Shown here: piece by piece, positions 1 to 7,601 of the stretch | How the letters are laid out: the number at the start of each line of letters is the position of its first letter | Position numbering within the stretch: position 1 is the first letter of the stretch | DNA from: Bryobacterales bacterium | GTDB lineage: Bacteria > Acidobacteriota > Terriglobia > Bryobacterales > Bryobacteraceae | DNA: 13,044 nucleotides | Direction of reading: 5' to 3' | Assembly: GCA_030838885.1 (NCBI GenBank) | Contig: JAUZEU010000248.1 | Location: forward strand, 1-13,044 | The notes under the pieces: generated by a model | The model's database searches: none | What the model was told of the DNA's origin: nothing | The model's input: the letters and a program-made list of their open reading frames with translations, nothing else | Program-made: the position numbers and the translations under genes

Positions 1-1764
1 GCGTGCCGGGACGATAACAACCTCAGCTTCGAGCGGCAGGATGAGATTGCCGGATTAGCGGGCATAGTCTCGCCTGAAGAGTTGATGCGTACGTATTACC
101 GGACTGTGCGGGGGATAGCGCGGCTGGCCAATCGCCGCCTCGATCGCTTCGAAGCGAATCGAAGCTCGCTTTTTTCGCAGTTTCGCGATCGCACCTCTCG
201 GCTTTCGAACGCGGATTTCTCCATTGTTCACGGCGAGATTTTCTTCCGGTCCTCAGGCGCGGCACTTACCGACCCGCCGGTGATTCTTCGGTTGTTCGAA
301 TTTGTGGCGCGGCACGGGCTCCCGCTCGCCGGAGATACGGAAGAACGTGTGGAACGCGCCGTCGCTGGGTTTGCGGCCTGGGTGGAATCGAATCAGCCCA
401 TCTGGCCAGCCTTCAGAGCGCTGCTGCGGCAGCCGTTCGGGGGCAGGGCATTGCGATCCATGCACGACTGCGGAGTTCTGGAGGCGATCTTCCCGGAACT
501 GAAGGAGATGGAAGCGCTGGTTATTCGCGATTTCAATCACCGCTATACGGTGGACGAGCATACGCTGGTGGCTATCCAAACCGTTCTCGATCTTCGGGAC
601 AAATCCAGCGGCGATAAGAACGACAAGTTCGCTGAGCTTGCAGGCGAGACAGACGATCTCGATTTACTGGTGACCGCGCTGCTTTTCCATGACGTGGGTA
701 AGGGCGATCCCGAAGACGGCCACGTGGCTATTTCGCGCCGTATCGCGGAAAAGGCTCTTGCACGGTGCGGCGCCAGCGATCGCGAGATCGGCATGATTGC
801 GTTTTTGATCGGCGCACATCTGGAACTCTCAGGGGCAATGCACGGGCGCGACATCTCAGACCCTTCTACTATCCGCGATGTGGCGGCTGCGACCGGAACC
901 GTGGAACGTCTGAAGCTGCTCACTCTTCTGACGTATGGCGACATCAGCGCTGTTCACCCCACGGCCATGACGCCGTGGCGCAGGCAGCTTCTCTGGAATT
1001 TGTACACGAATGTGTACGCGGAGCTCACACGAGAGCTGGGTGAGAAACTCGCCGAGCCCGATTTGCACGCGGACCCTGCTCTGCAGCGCTTTCTGGAAGG
1101 TCTGCCACCGCGCTATCTGCGTGTTCACAGTATTCAGGAGATCATGCAGCACCTGCAGCTGGAGCGGGAAGCGATACACCACGGCGCCGCCGTTTCACTT
1201 ACCCGTTCCGCGGCATGGGTGCTGACAGCCGTGACGACAGACCGTCCGTTTCTGTTTGCTTCCATTGCGGGTGCCCTCTCCAGCTTCGGGTTTAACATCC
1301 TCAAGGCGGAGGCGTTTTCGAATGCGAGCGGTACCGTCATTGATACCTTCTCTTTTGCGGACCCCGCCCGCAACCTTGAACTGAATCCGAGCGAGGTGCC
1401 GGAGGTGACCAGGACCGTCAGGAGGGTTCTGCGCGGAGAAGCATCGGTGGATGATTTATTGAGGCGGCGGCCTCGCGTGAAGCCGGATCACCATTTGCTG
1501 GCGGCTTCAAAGGTGAGTTTTGACAATCACGCATCCCCGACGGCTACCCTGATTGAGCTGGTCGCACAGGACCGGCCGGGTCTGCTCTACGATGTTTCCG
1601 CGGTGATCTCGAAGCATGGTGGCAACATCGAAGTGGTTCTGGTGGATACCGAGGCGAAGAAGGCCATCGACGTCTTCTACGTCACGAAGAACGCGGCCAA
1701 GCTTTCCGATGCGGAGGCCAGCGCATTGGTCGACGCGCTAGCCGGAGTGCTGCAGCCGTCCTGA
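1..1764 (+). CDS. glnD: Bifunctional PII uridylyltransferase/uridylyl-removing enzyme GlnD, 5'-truncated by the window edge
   Basis: Frame 1 is open from the first base, so the gene starts upstream; 587 residues are visible of a family that usually has about 850-950. The nucleotidyltransferase active site lies outside the window, and the first residues (RNNLSFE-like, then LMRTYYRTVR) match the helical part that follows it. Next comes an HD-type phosphohydrolase domain: DEHTL at nt 553-567 and the metal-binding HD of FHDVGKGDP at nt 688-693. Two C-terminal ACT domains follow, roughly nt 1216-1370 (TDRPFLFASIAGALSSFGFN) and nt 1550-1690 (QDRPGLLYDVSAVISKHGGN). In the family, GlnD uridylylates PII proteins under nitrogen limitation, the HD domain removes UMP, and the ACT domains sense glutamine. 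The stop overlaps the 3' end of the convergent pabB by 27 bp, leaving no room for a separate terminator. Family assignment is firm; only the N-terminus is unseen. Confidence 0.94.
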   Translation, partial: ACRDDNNLSFERQDEIAGLAGIVSPEELMRTYYRTVRGIARLANRRLDRFEANRSSLFSQFRDRTSRLSNADFSIVHGEIFFRSSGAALTDPPVILRLFEFVARHGLPLAGDTEERVERAVAGFAAWVESNQPIWPAFRALLRQPFGGRALRSMHDCGVLEAIFPELKEMEALVIRDFNHRYTVDEHTLVAIQTVLDLRDKSSGDKNDKFAELAGETDDLDLLVTALLFHDVGKGDPEDGHVAISRRIAEKALARCGASDREIGMIAFLIGAHLELSGAMHGRDISDPSTIRDVAAATGTVERLKLLTLLTYGDISAVHPTAMTPWRRQLLWNLYTNVYAELTRELGEKLAEPDLHADPALQRFLEGLPPRYLRVHSIQEIMQHLQLEREAIHHGAAVSLTRSAAWVLTAVTTDRPFLFASIAGALSSFGFNILKAEAFSNASGTVIDTFSFADPARNLELNPSEVPEVTRTVRRVLRGEASVDDLLRRRPRVKPDHHLLAASKVSFDNHASPTATLIELVAQDRPGLLYDVSAVISKHGGNIEVVLVDTEAKKAIDVFYVTKNAAKLSDAEASALVDALAGVLQPS

Positions 1765-3507
1765 AGGTTCAAAGGCGCGGAGCAATGCTTTGGCTTTCAG
1801 TTCGATCTCATCCCACTCGGCGTTTGGTTCGGATTGTGCAATGATTGCACCACCTACCCCGATTTCGACCTGTCCGGCCTGGAAAACCGCCGTTCGGATG
1901 ACGATATTCAGATCAGCCGTGCCGTTGAAGCCCAGGTATCCGATACTGCCGGAGTAGATTCCTCGAGGTCCCTGTTCCAGGTGGGCGAGCAACTCCATCG
2001 TACGCTTTTTCGGAGCGCCGGTCATGGAGCCGCCTGGAAATGCCGCGCTGATGCAATCGATTGCGCTCGCGTCGGCACGGAGACTGCCGGAAATGGTGCT
2101 GACCAGTTGGTGCACGGTCGAGTAGGTCTCCACCTCCATCAGACGCGGAACCTTCACGCTGCCCACCTCGCAAACGCGTGAAAGATCGTGCCGGACAAGG
2201 TCGACGATCATGAGGTTTTCGGCGCGAAAGCGCTCGTCGTTCAGTAAATCCGCGGGGTCACGGTCGAGCGGCAGTGTGCCCTTGATGGGGCGTGATTCCA
2301 CGTTTCGGTCTTTGTCTATCCGGAGAAAGCGCTCAGGTGACGAACAGGCAATTTCGGATTCTTCGAAGTTCAGATAGGCTGCGTAGGGGGCGGGATTAGT
2401 GCGCCGCAGGTTCTCGTAATAATCCAGCGGATCGAGGTCGGTTTCGAGGCGCAGCTTGTTCGTGAGGCAGAGTTCGTAGCTCTCACCAGCTCTGATCCAT
2501 TGCAGGCACTGACGGATTTGATTCAGATACTCTGCGCACGAGGTTCGGTATCGTATGTTGCGCGGCGCTGATTGGGTCTGAATTGCAAACTCTGTTTGGT
2601 AGGGCTCTGGAGGCTCGCCAACAAAATAAACCCAATTCTCTGAATGGTCGATCGCGAGGAAGTTTTTCGTCCGGACGAACACCGCTTCGCCCTCGTAGGT
2701 GAAGTACCCAACGTAGCCGCCGGTGAAAGGGAAGGGAAGATTGGGTTCGGATTTTCGAGTCTCCCGGAGGCAGCGCTTAAGTGATTCAAAGGAATGGGAT
2801 TCAGGCGTGCCCGCACCCATATAGGAAATCCCGCCCCAGCGATCCAGCCAGAACGCCCCGGGCCGGCCGGCGTAGAACTTCCGGAATAGCGCCTCCGGCG
2901 CTTCTTCCAAAGGCAAGCGCCGGATTGGGTTCGGGATTTCGTGGGTGGCGAGGAAGTTGCGCAGCAGCTCCGGCCCGTACTCAGACAGAACCGATTCCGG
3001 ATGGAATTGCACGCCCCAAATCGGCCGCGACACGTGACGCAACGCCATTACCGTCCCGTCCGCACTCCAGGCGATCGCGCGTAATTCGTCCGGCAACGGC
3101 TCGGACACAATCAGGGAATGGTATCGGACCGCGTTGAATGTGGTGGGAATGCCGGCAAACAATTCATCGCCGTCGTGAGTAACAGCTCGCAACCGCCCGT
3201 GCACCGGCTCGCCCTTGAACACAGTTCCGCCAAAGGCGCACGCAATCCCCTGGTGCCCCAGGCACACCCCGAGCACAGGCACTTCGGCTTTTCGAATCGC
3301 CTCAGCCGAAACGCCGAAATCCCTCGGGCGATCCGGACGCCCCGGCCCCGGCGATATGATCAGGTGATCGAAATTGATCTGCCGGATCTCCTCCCAGGTC
3401 TTTTCGTCATTGCGAATCACAACCGGCATTTCACCGGTGATCTGCGCTACCGCATGGACCAGGTTATAGGTGAAGGAATCGTAGTTGTCGATGATGAGTG
3501 TCGGCAC
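1738..3507 (-). CDS. pabB: Fused aminodeoxychorismate synthase (PabA glutaminase + PabB)
   Basis: This 589-residue protein joins a class I glutamine amidotransferase (residues 1-190) to a chorismate-binding domain (about 320-580). The glutaminase shows the PabA N-terminus IDNYDSFTYNLV, the oxyanion loop SPGPGRP, the nucleophile Cys82 in GVCLGHQ, and His169/Glu171 in FHPES. The second half has SYELCLTN (343-350) and PIKGT (407-411). Lys409 of PIKGT is the residue that distinguishes aminodeoxychorismate synthase from anthranilate synthase, which has PIAGT. It also has GSMTGAPKKR (493-502) and GVGGAI. It should convert chorismate plus glutamine to 4-amino-4-deoxychorismate for pABA and folate. 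The start is GTG: an in-frame TGA lies one codon upstream, and it gives the canonical PabA N-terminus. Only 6 nt separate it from the upstream regulator, so the two are probably co-transcribed. No PabC lyase is seen nearby. Confidence 0.93.
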   Translation of the reverse strand: MPTLIIDNYDSFTYNLVHAVAQITGEMPVVIRNDEKTWEEIRQINFDHLIISPGPGRPDRPRDFGVSAEAIRKAEVPVLGVCLGHQGIACAFGGTVFKGEPVHGRLRAVTHDGDELFAGIPTTFNAVRYHSLIVSEPLPDELRAIAWSADGTVMALRHVSRPIWGVQFHPESVLSEYGPELLRNFLATHEIPNPIRRLPLEEAPEALFRKFYAGRPGAFWLDRWGGISYMGAGTPESHSFESLKRCLRETRKSEPNLPFPFTGGYVGYFTYEGEAVFVRTKNFLAIDHSENWVYFVGEPPEPYQTEFAIQTQSAPRNIRYRTSCAEYLNQIRQCLQWIRAGESYELCLTNKLRLETDLDPLDYYENLRRTNPAPYAAYLNFEESEIACSSPERFLRIDKDRNVESRPIKGTLPLDRDPADLLNDERFRAENLMIVDLVRHDLSRVCEVGSVKVPRLMEVETYSTVHQLVSTISGSLRADASAIDCISAAFPGGSMTGAPKKRTMELLAHLEQGPRGIYSGSIGYLGFNGTADLNIVIRTAVFQAGQVEIGVGGAIIAQSEPNAEWDEIELKAKALLRAFEPSGRLQHSG

Positions 3508-3513
3508 TCACCA

Positions 3514-4584
3514 TCAGAATCGCAGGTCGAGTACTGTCACATCGTCAGTGCTAACCGCCGCCATGGCAAGGGACTGCGCGAGTGACTTCGAACCGGCCCG
3601 ACCCAGCATTCGGATGCACTCCACCACCCAGCTGTCGTCGTCGTCGGGCCTGGCCTCGGATACGCCATCGGAGAAGAGCACGATCCGGTCACCCGCTGAC
3701 ATCTGAACCGTGCGTTCTTCGAATACCGCGCCATCGAAAGCGCCCAGCACCAGCCCGGTGGGCTCCAGGCGTTCCACCTCGCTATTGCTTCGCAGCAGCA
3801 CGGCCGGCGGATGTCCGCAGTTCACATACCGCAGCGTCCGCGTGCCGCTGTTATAGCAGCCGAAGAACAGCGTGGCGTAATGCTCGGGCGAGGTGGACTG
3901 GAAGAACAGCCGATTTACGCGTGTGATCAGCCGTGCGGGTTCACACGCGAGGTCGTGGTTACTTCGGATGGTTCCGTGCAGATTGGCCATCAACATCGCC
4001 GCACCGATGCCTTTGCCGGACACATCGCCCAGCAGAAACGCAGCGGAATCCGGACCTGTTTCGAACACATCACAGAGATCGCCGCCGATCTCTCCGGCTG
4101 GTCGGAACACGCACTCGCAGTCTATGCCAGACACGCTGAAACGGGGGCGGGGCAACAGTCTGCGCTGCACGCGATGGGCGATGGAAAGCTCATTGCGACG
4201 AGCCGTTTGCCGGGCGACAAGACTGAGTACCCGTTCGTTATCCCATGGCTTGGTGATGAAATCGGTGGCACCCCGCCGCATGGCATCTACCGCCAGATCG
4301 ATGGTGCTCCAGGCAGTCATTACAATCACCGGCACTTCCGGCATCTGTGCATGCAGCATGTCCAGCAGCGCCAGACCTTCCAGGCCGGAGGTTGTATCCC
4401 GGGCGTAGTTCATGTCGATCAGGACCAGGTCGTGACTGCCGGACGCAGCCGCGAGCAGAGCCAGTTCGGGCGACGAGACAGTTTCAGTCGTGTAGCCGCC
4501 TCCCTTCAGCAACAGTCGCATCGCTTCCAGGATGTCAGGTTGATCGTCAACAACGAGAACCTTGGGTGTTATTTCTTGCACCAT
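3514..4584 (-). CDS. Response regulator with receiver domain and PP2C (RsbU/SpoIIE-type) phosphatase output
   Basis: This 356-residue protein starts with a CheY-like receiver (about residues 7-125): the acidic pair in VVDDQPD, phospho-acceptor Asp57 in LVLIDMN, Thr90 in IVMTAW and Lys112 in ITKPWD. After a short linker, residues about 150-355 form a PP2C-type Ser/Thr phosphatase. Metal-binding aspartates are seen in GEIGGDLCD (Asp169/172), GDVSGKG (Asp187), FSDGVSE (Asp306) and TDDVT (Asp347/348). There is no DNA-binding domain. In related proteins the phosphatase acts on an anti-anti-sigma factor to release a sigma factor, with phosphorylation of the receiver as the switch; the partner here is unknown and no kinase, anti-sigma factor or STAS gene is in the window. 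A GGAGG ribosome binding site (plus-strand CCTCC, 4595-4599) sits 10 nt before the ATG. It reads into pabB after a 6-nt gap. Confidence 0.9.
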   Translation of the reverse strand: MVQEITPKVLVVDDQPDILEAMRLLLKGGGYTTETVSSPELALLAAASGSHDLVLIDMNYARDTTSGLEGLALLDMLHAQMPEVPVIVMTAWSTIDLAVDAMRRGATDFITKPWDNERVLSLVARQTARRNELSIAHRVQRRLLPRPRFSVSGIDCECVFRPAGEIGGDLCDVFETGPDSAAFLLGDVSGKGIGAAMLMANLHGTIRSNHDLACEPARLITRVNRLFFQSTSPEHYATLFFGCYNSGTRTLRYVNCGHPPAVLLRSNSEVERLEPTGLVLGAFDGAVFEERTVQMSAGDRIVLFSDGVSEARPDDDDSWVVECIRMLGRAGSKSLAQSLAMAAVSTDDVTVLDLRF

Positions 4585-4656
4585 TTCTGAACAACCTCCA
4601 GCGCATTCTTACAACCACAGACGCGCACCCGCTGTTTCAGATAGTTAGCCTTAACA

Positions 4657-4693
4657 TTAGAAAGGCCAGGTGTCCGCAACCGGACAACCCTGG
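4657..4693 (-). terminator. Candidate terminator hairpin after the MATE gene
   Basis: Eleven nt past the MATE stop, the minus strand can fold a hairpin with an outer CCAGG/CCTGG stem (4689-4693 with 4666-4670) and an inner GTCCG/CGGAC stem (4681-4685 with 4672-4676) around a 4-nt loop, with a small asymmetric bulge. It is followed by CCTTTCT, a poor U-tract, so intrinsic termination is plausible but not strong. The rest of the 119-nt gap up to the regulator start holds only that gene's ribosome binding site and no clear promoter hexamers. Confidence 0.4.
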
Positions 4694-4703
4694 TCAGATT
4701 CGA

Positions 4704-6089
4704 TCAAATCAGCTTCCGCTTCCACGCCCCGCGCCGAAACAACACAAAAGAGCTGACAGTCGTCGCGGATTCCGCAGCCGGAATGGCCACGAAGACTCCG
4801 CGATAACCCCAGTGCATCGCTACCGCCAGGGTCCACGCCAGAGGAATCTGGAAACACCAGAAGCACCAGAAATTAATCATCGAAGGCGTCCTGGTATCGC
4901 CTGCTCCGTTAAAGGCCTGCATCAGGACCCAGCCCCACGCATAAAAAATGTTGCCAAGAGCAATGAACCGGAGGCACTCGGCAGCCACCATCTGCACTGC
5001 CGGATCAGGCGTGAACAGCGCGGCCAACTGCCGGGCGAATACGAGAAAGACGACCGCCATAGCCCCCATGTAGGCCATAGTGAACCGGCCCGTCTGGTAT
5101 ACAGACGCCTCCGCTCGCTCCGGCTTCTTCGCTCCGAGATTCTGCCCCACCAGCGTTGCCGCGGAATTTGACAGCCCCCAGCAGGGCAGGCAAACAAACA
5201 GGAAGATGCGGATCGCGATCGCGTATCCCGCTACCGGTATGCTCCCGAAAGTCGAACACATGCGCACCAGTACCACCCAACTGGAGGTCGCAATCACGAA
5301 TTGCAGAATGCCCGTGAGCGATACTTTCATCAAACGCCACAGCACCTGCCAGTTCAACCGGATCTGCCGCGCGTGAATCCGGACTCTGCTGTACCCGCCC
5401 AGCAGGAAAAATAATTGCAGAGCCACTCCCAGACCGCGCCCGATGGTGGTCGCCACGGCGGCGCCGGTAACGTTCAGGCGCGGAAACGGCTCCCACCCAT
5501 TGATCAGGCAAGGATCCAGCACAATATTGATGCCGTTCGAGAACCAAAGAACCCGCATCGCGAGAGTCGCATCGCCCGCGCCGCGAAAGATGGCATTGAT
5601 CAGGAAAAGCAGGTAGATCGTGAACGATCCCCCCAACAGGATTCGCGTGTAACCCGACCCTACGGCGATCACCGCCTCGGTTGCGCCCATCATAGACAAC
5701 AGACGCGGAGCCCACATCGCACCCGCGAACCCGACCAGCAACGAGACCGCCACGCCCACCGCAATCGCCTGCACGGATCCGACCGCCGCACCCTCCGGAT
5801 CTTTTTCGCCAATCCGCCGCGCGACGTATGCCGTGGTCGCCATGCTCAGCCCCATCGCGACGCCGAATACCAGGACCAGCAGGGATTCGGTGAGCGCGGC
5901 CGCTGCCAGTGAATCCACGCCCAACCGCGCCACGAAGAACATGTCCACCACGCCAAACAGCGATTCCATCACCATTTCGAGAATCATCGGGATGGCGAGC
6001 ACCACCACGGCGCGCCGGAGATTCCCTTCGGTGAAATCGCGATCAGAGCCCGCCAGGGCTTCGCGGACCACTGCGACCAGACGGCTCAC
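4704..6089 (-). CDS. MATE-family multidrug/toxin efflux transporter
   Basis: With a GTG start at 6089 the product has 461 residues, the normal size for the family, with about 12 hydrophobic segments. Typical marks are IPMILEMVMESLFGVVD near the first helix (33-49), the pseudo-symmetric pair IFRGAGDA (167-174) and AFNGAGDTRTP (392-402), one in each half, and VGQNLGAKKPERAE (314-327). MATE proteins export cationic compounds using a Na+ or H+ gradient across the inner membrane; the substrate cannot be told here. The frame stays open upstream to 6404, but that part lies inside the DinB gene in another frame and lacks MATE character. The GTG at 6089-6087 overlaps the dinB TGA (GTGA), which suggests translational coupling. 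A second GTG at 6071 is a possible alternative start. No good ribosome binding site is seen for either. Confidence 0.9.
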   Translation of the reverse strand: MSRLVAVVREALAGSDRDFTEGNLRRAVVVLAIPMILEMVMESLFGVVDMFFVARLGVDSLAAAALTESLLVLVFGVAMGLSMATTAYVARRIGEKDPEGAAVGSVQAIAVGVAVSLLVGFAGAMWAPRLLSMMGATEAVIAVGSGYTRILLGGSFTIYLLFLINAIFRGAGDATLAMRVLWFSNGINIVLDPCLINGWEPFPRLNVTGAAVATTIGRGLGVALQLFFLLGGYSRVRIHARQIRLNWQVLWRLMKVSLTGILQFVIATSSWVVLVRMCSTFGSIPVAGYAIAIRIFLFVCLPCWGLSNSAATLVGQNLGAKKPERAEASVYQTGRFTMAYMGAMAVVFLVFARQLAALFTPDPAVQMVAAECLRFIALGNIFYAWGWVLMQAFNGAGDTRTPSMINFWCFWCFQIPLAWTLAVAMHWGYRGVFVAIPAAESATTVSSFVLFRRGAWKRKLI

Positions 6090-6577
6090 TTTTTGGTGCG
6101 CGGCATCACCAGGCCCAGATCCTGACCCGTCAGGTTCTTGGTGGCGTAGATGATCTGACCGGCATGCTGGGCAAAGTGCTCCGTGACGCGCAGCACCGCT
6201 TCCACGCCACTGGCCGTTCGGTTCTGAACCTGATAAGTGCGCAGCAGTTGCTCGGTCGTAAGGCCTTCCACAACCCCGGCCGCTTCCGTCATTGTTTCCT
6301 GAAGCTTCGCCTGCAGGGTTTCGCTCGGAATGCCGCCTTCCGTGGCAAACTCTTTGTCCCGCTCGCGGATGTCCGGCTTGCCGCCCAGACCTGAAATAAT
6401 CCACTGCCGCACATTCCCAGCCAGGTGCAGCACCAGATTTCCCACTGCATTTTCATTTTCGGTGCCGCGTGCCCAGATCTGATCGTCCGTGAGCTTTCCC
6501 AGGCAGATCCCGATGCGCTCGGTATGCTTGCGGAGGATATCAGCTGCCGTTGTGATCAACAGTGTTTCAGCGTTCAT
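6086..6577 (-). CDS. DinB-superfamily protein (DUF1572-like)
   Basis: This 163-residue, largely helical protein has the DinB/YfiT-type metal-binding pattern: His51 in LVLHLAGN, then His134 and His138 in the closing EHFAQHAGQI motif (HxxxH). The C-terminus (GQIIYATKNLTGQDLG) and overall length agree with the DUF1572 branch, which is common in acidobacteria. Members of the fold include thiol-dependent transferases and many proteins of unknown function, so no reaction can be given. Some DinB enzymes use bacillithiol, and bshC lies elsewhere in this window, but a link is only a guess. The ATG at 6577 is preceded by GGAGA about 13 nt upstream. The 3' end overlaps the MATE start by 4 nt, so the two probably form one transcript. 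Confidence 0.83.
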   Translation of the reverse strand: MNAETLLITTAADILRKHTERIGICLGKLTDDQIWARGTENENAVGNLVLHLAGNVRQWIISGLGGKPDIRERDKEFATEGGIPSETLQAKLQETMTEAAGVVEGLTTEQLLRTYQVQNRTASGVEAVLRVTEHFAQHAGQIIYATKNLTGQDLGLVMPRTKK

Positions 6578-6600
6578 GTTTTTCGCGTTTTCTCCGCACC

Positions 6601-6621
6601 AGTATAGCCGTCCTATACAAT
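6601..6621. promoter_or_regulatory. Palindrome and candidate overlapping divergent -10 boxes
   Basis: The 51-bp spacer between two divergent genes contains the perfect 6-bp inverted repeat GTATAG-ccgtc-CTATAC (6602-6618). Read on the minus strand, the left arm gives TATACT, one mismatch from TATAAT, for dinB. On the plus strand the right arm gives TATACA or TACAAT (6614-6621) for the dehydrogenase. No convincing -35 hexamer is present on either side. The plus-strand ATG follows only 7-9 nt after the box and has no Shine-Dalgarno sequence, which would fit a leaderless transcript. This is an inference from sequence shape alone. Confidence 0.35.
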
Positions 6622-6628
6622 TCCTCTT

Positions 6629-7519
6629 ATGGCAAAACTTGGATTTCTAGGTCTTGGACTTATGGGCTACCCGATGGCCCGCAACCTGATCAAAGCCGGG
6701 CATGAAGTTTCGGTCTGGTCGAATACCTCCAGCAAGGCCGAACAACTGGCTGCCGAAGCCGGCGCGAAGGTCTGCGCCTCACCCGCTGATGTGGCGCGCG
6801 AAGCCGAAGCCGTGTTCCTCTGCGTGGGTAATACGGAGATGGCCGAGACGGTCATCCTGGGTCCGAATGGAATCAAAGAAGGAGGCAAAAAGGGGCTGGT
6901 TGTTGTCGACGCCAGCACTATTGCGCCGTCTGCCAGCGTCCGGATCCATAATGAACTTATCAAATCCGGCATTGATTTCCTTGGCGCTCCCTGCACTGGC
7001 TCCACGCCTGGCGCCACTAATGGAACGCTCACCTTTATGGTCGGCGGCGAACAGGCCGTCTTCGAGCGCGTAAAGCCCTATCTGGAAGCCATGGGCAAGA
7101 AGCTCTACTTTTGTGGCGGTCCAGGCACCGGTCTTCATGCAAAACTGACCCAAAACCTGGTTCTATCCAATATCCTGCAGGCGTTTAATGAAGGCATCGT
7201 CCTCAGCACCAAAGCAGGGATCGAACCAGCCCTGATGCTGGATATCCTTTCTAATAGCGCCGCCAAGTCAGGCCTGATCGAATACAAGGCACCTTTCATC
7301 CTGCGCCGGGACTTCACCACGAACTTCTCTGTAAAGTGGATGCACAAGGATATTGGGCTCATGCTGGAATCAGCCGCAGAGTTGTCAGTTCCGCTGCCGC
7401 TTACCTCTCTGACGCGCCAAATGTTTCAGGCTGCAATCGCCACCGGGCACGGCGATGAGGATATCTGCTCCACAATCAAGGTCTTAGAGGGTCTGACGGG
7501 AGTTGAGGTGAAAGGTTAA
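6629..7519 (+). CDS. NAD(P)-dependent beta-hydroxyacid dehydrogenase (3-hydroxyisobutyrate/GarR/GLYR type)
   Basis: This 296-residue protein has the family layout: an N-terminal Rossmann domain opening with GFLGLGLMGYPMARNL (5-20) and a helical C-terminal domain. The substrate loop reads GAPCTGSTPGATNGTLTFMVGG (119-140), and the catalytic lysine is Lys172 in GLHAKLTQN; a second conserved lysine, Lys240, sits in WMHKDIGL. Family members reduce or oxidise short beta-hydroxyacids such as 3-hydroxyisobutyrate, tartronate semialdehyde, glyoxylate or succinate semialdehyde. Neighbours give no pathway clue, so the substrate stays open. The substrate loop usually reads PVSGG; here it is PCTGS, replacing the conserved serine with threonine and one glycine with serine. 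The ATG at 6629 gives the standard N-terminus right before the Rossmann strand. No Shine-Dalgarno is seen. The gene is probably single, as a 268-bp structured spacer follows. Confidence 0.88.
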   Translation: MAKLGFLGLGLMGYPMARNLIKAGHEVSVWSNTSSKAEQLAAEAGAKVCASPADVAREAEAVFLCVGNTEMAETVILGPNGIKEGGKKGLVVVDASTIAPSASVRIHNELIKSGIDFLGAPCTGSTPGATNGTLTFMVGGEQAVFERVKPYLEAMGKKLYFCGGPGTGLHAKLTQNLVLSNILQAFNEGIVLSTKAGIEPALMLDILSNSAAKSGLIEYKAPFILRRDFTTNFSVKWMHKDIGLMLESAAELSVPLPLTSLTRQMFQAAIATGHGDEDICSTIKVLEGLTGVEVKG

Positions 7520-7563
7520 AGTGCGAAATAGCACGTGTACCAAAAATAATATCCAGTTTTTAG

Positions 7564-7601
7564 TTGATTCCAAAATCAGTTCCTTCTAATATTGGAATCA
7601 A
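7564..7601. repeat. 10-bp perfect inverted repeat with 18-nt loop
   Basis: TTGATTCCAA (7564-7573) pairs perfectly with TTGGAATCAA (7592-7601) across an AT-rich 18-nt loop. It lies 44 nt after the dehydrogenase stop. No U-tract follows on the plus strand, so it is not a typical intrinsic terminator. It abuts the next inverted repeat directly (7602). A weaker 4-bp hairpin, GTGC-gaaata-GCAC (7521-7534), lies just after the stop codon. Confidence 0.6.

Noticed and set aside
3811..4590. 259-codon plus-strand frame opposite the receiver-PP2C gene
   Set aside because: Shadow of the real gene; no recognisable domain.
4347..5171. 274-codon plus-strand frame across the regulator start and MATE 3' end
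   Set aside because: It is antisense to two well-supported genes; its composition is rich in Arg/Pro/Gln as expected of a GC-rich shadow, and there is no ribosome binding site or motif.
6090..6404. In-frame upstream extension of the MATE gene, about 105 codons
   Set aside because: It lies wholly inside the DinB gene in another frame, lacks membrane or MATE character and would make the protein far longer than the family. The GTG at 6089 fits much better.
7564..7601. Intrinsic terminator for the dehydrogenase gene
   Set aside because: The stem is AT-rich with a long loop and is followed by AGCCGGGG rather than a T-tract, so it does not fit a Rho-independent terminator.
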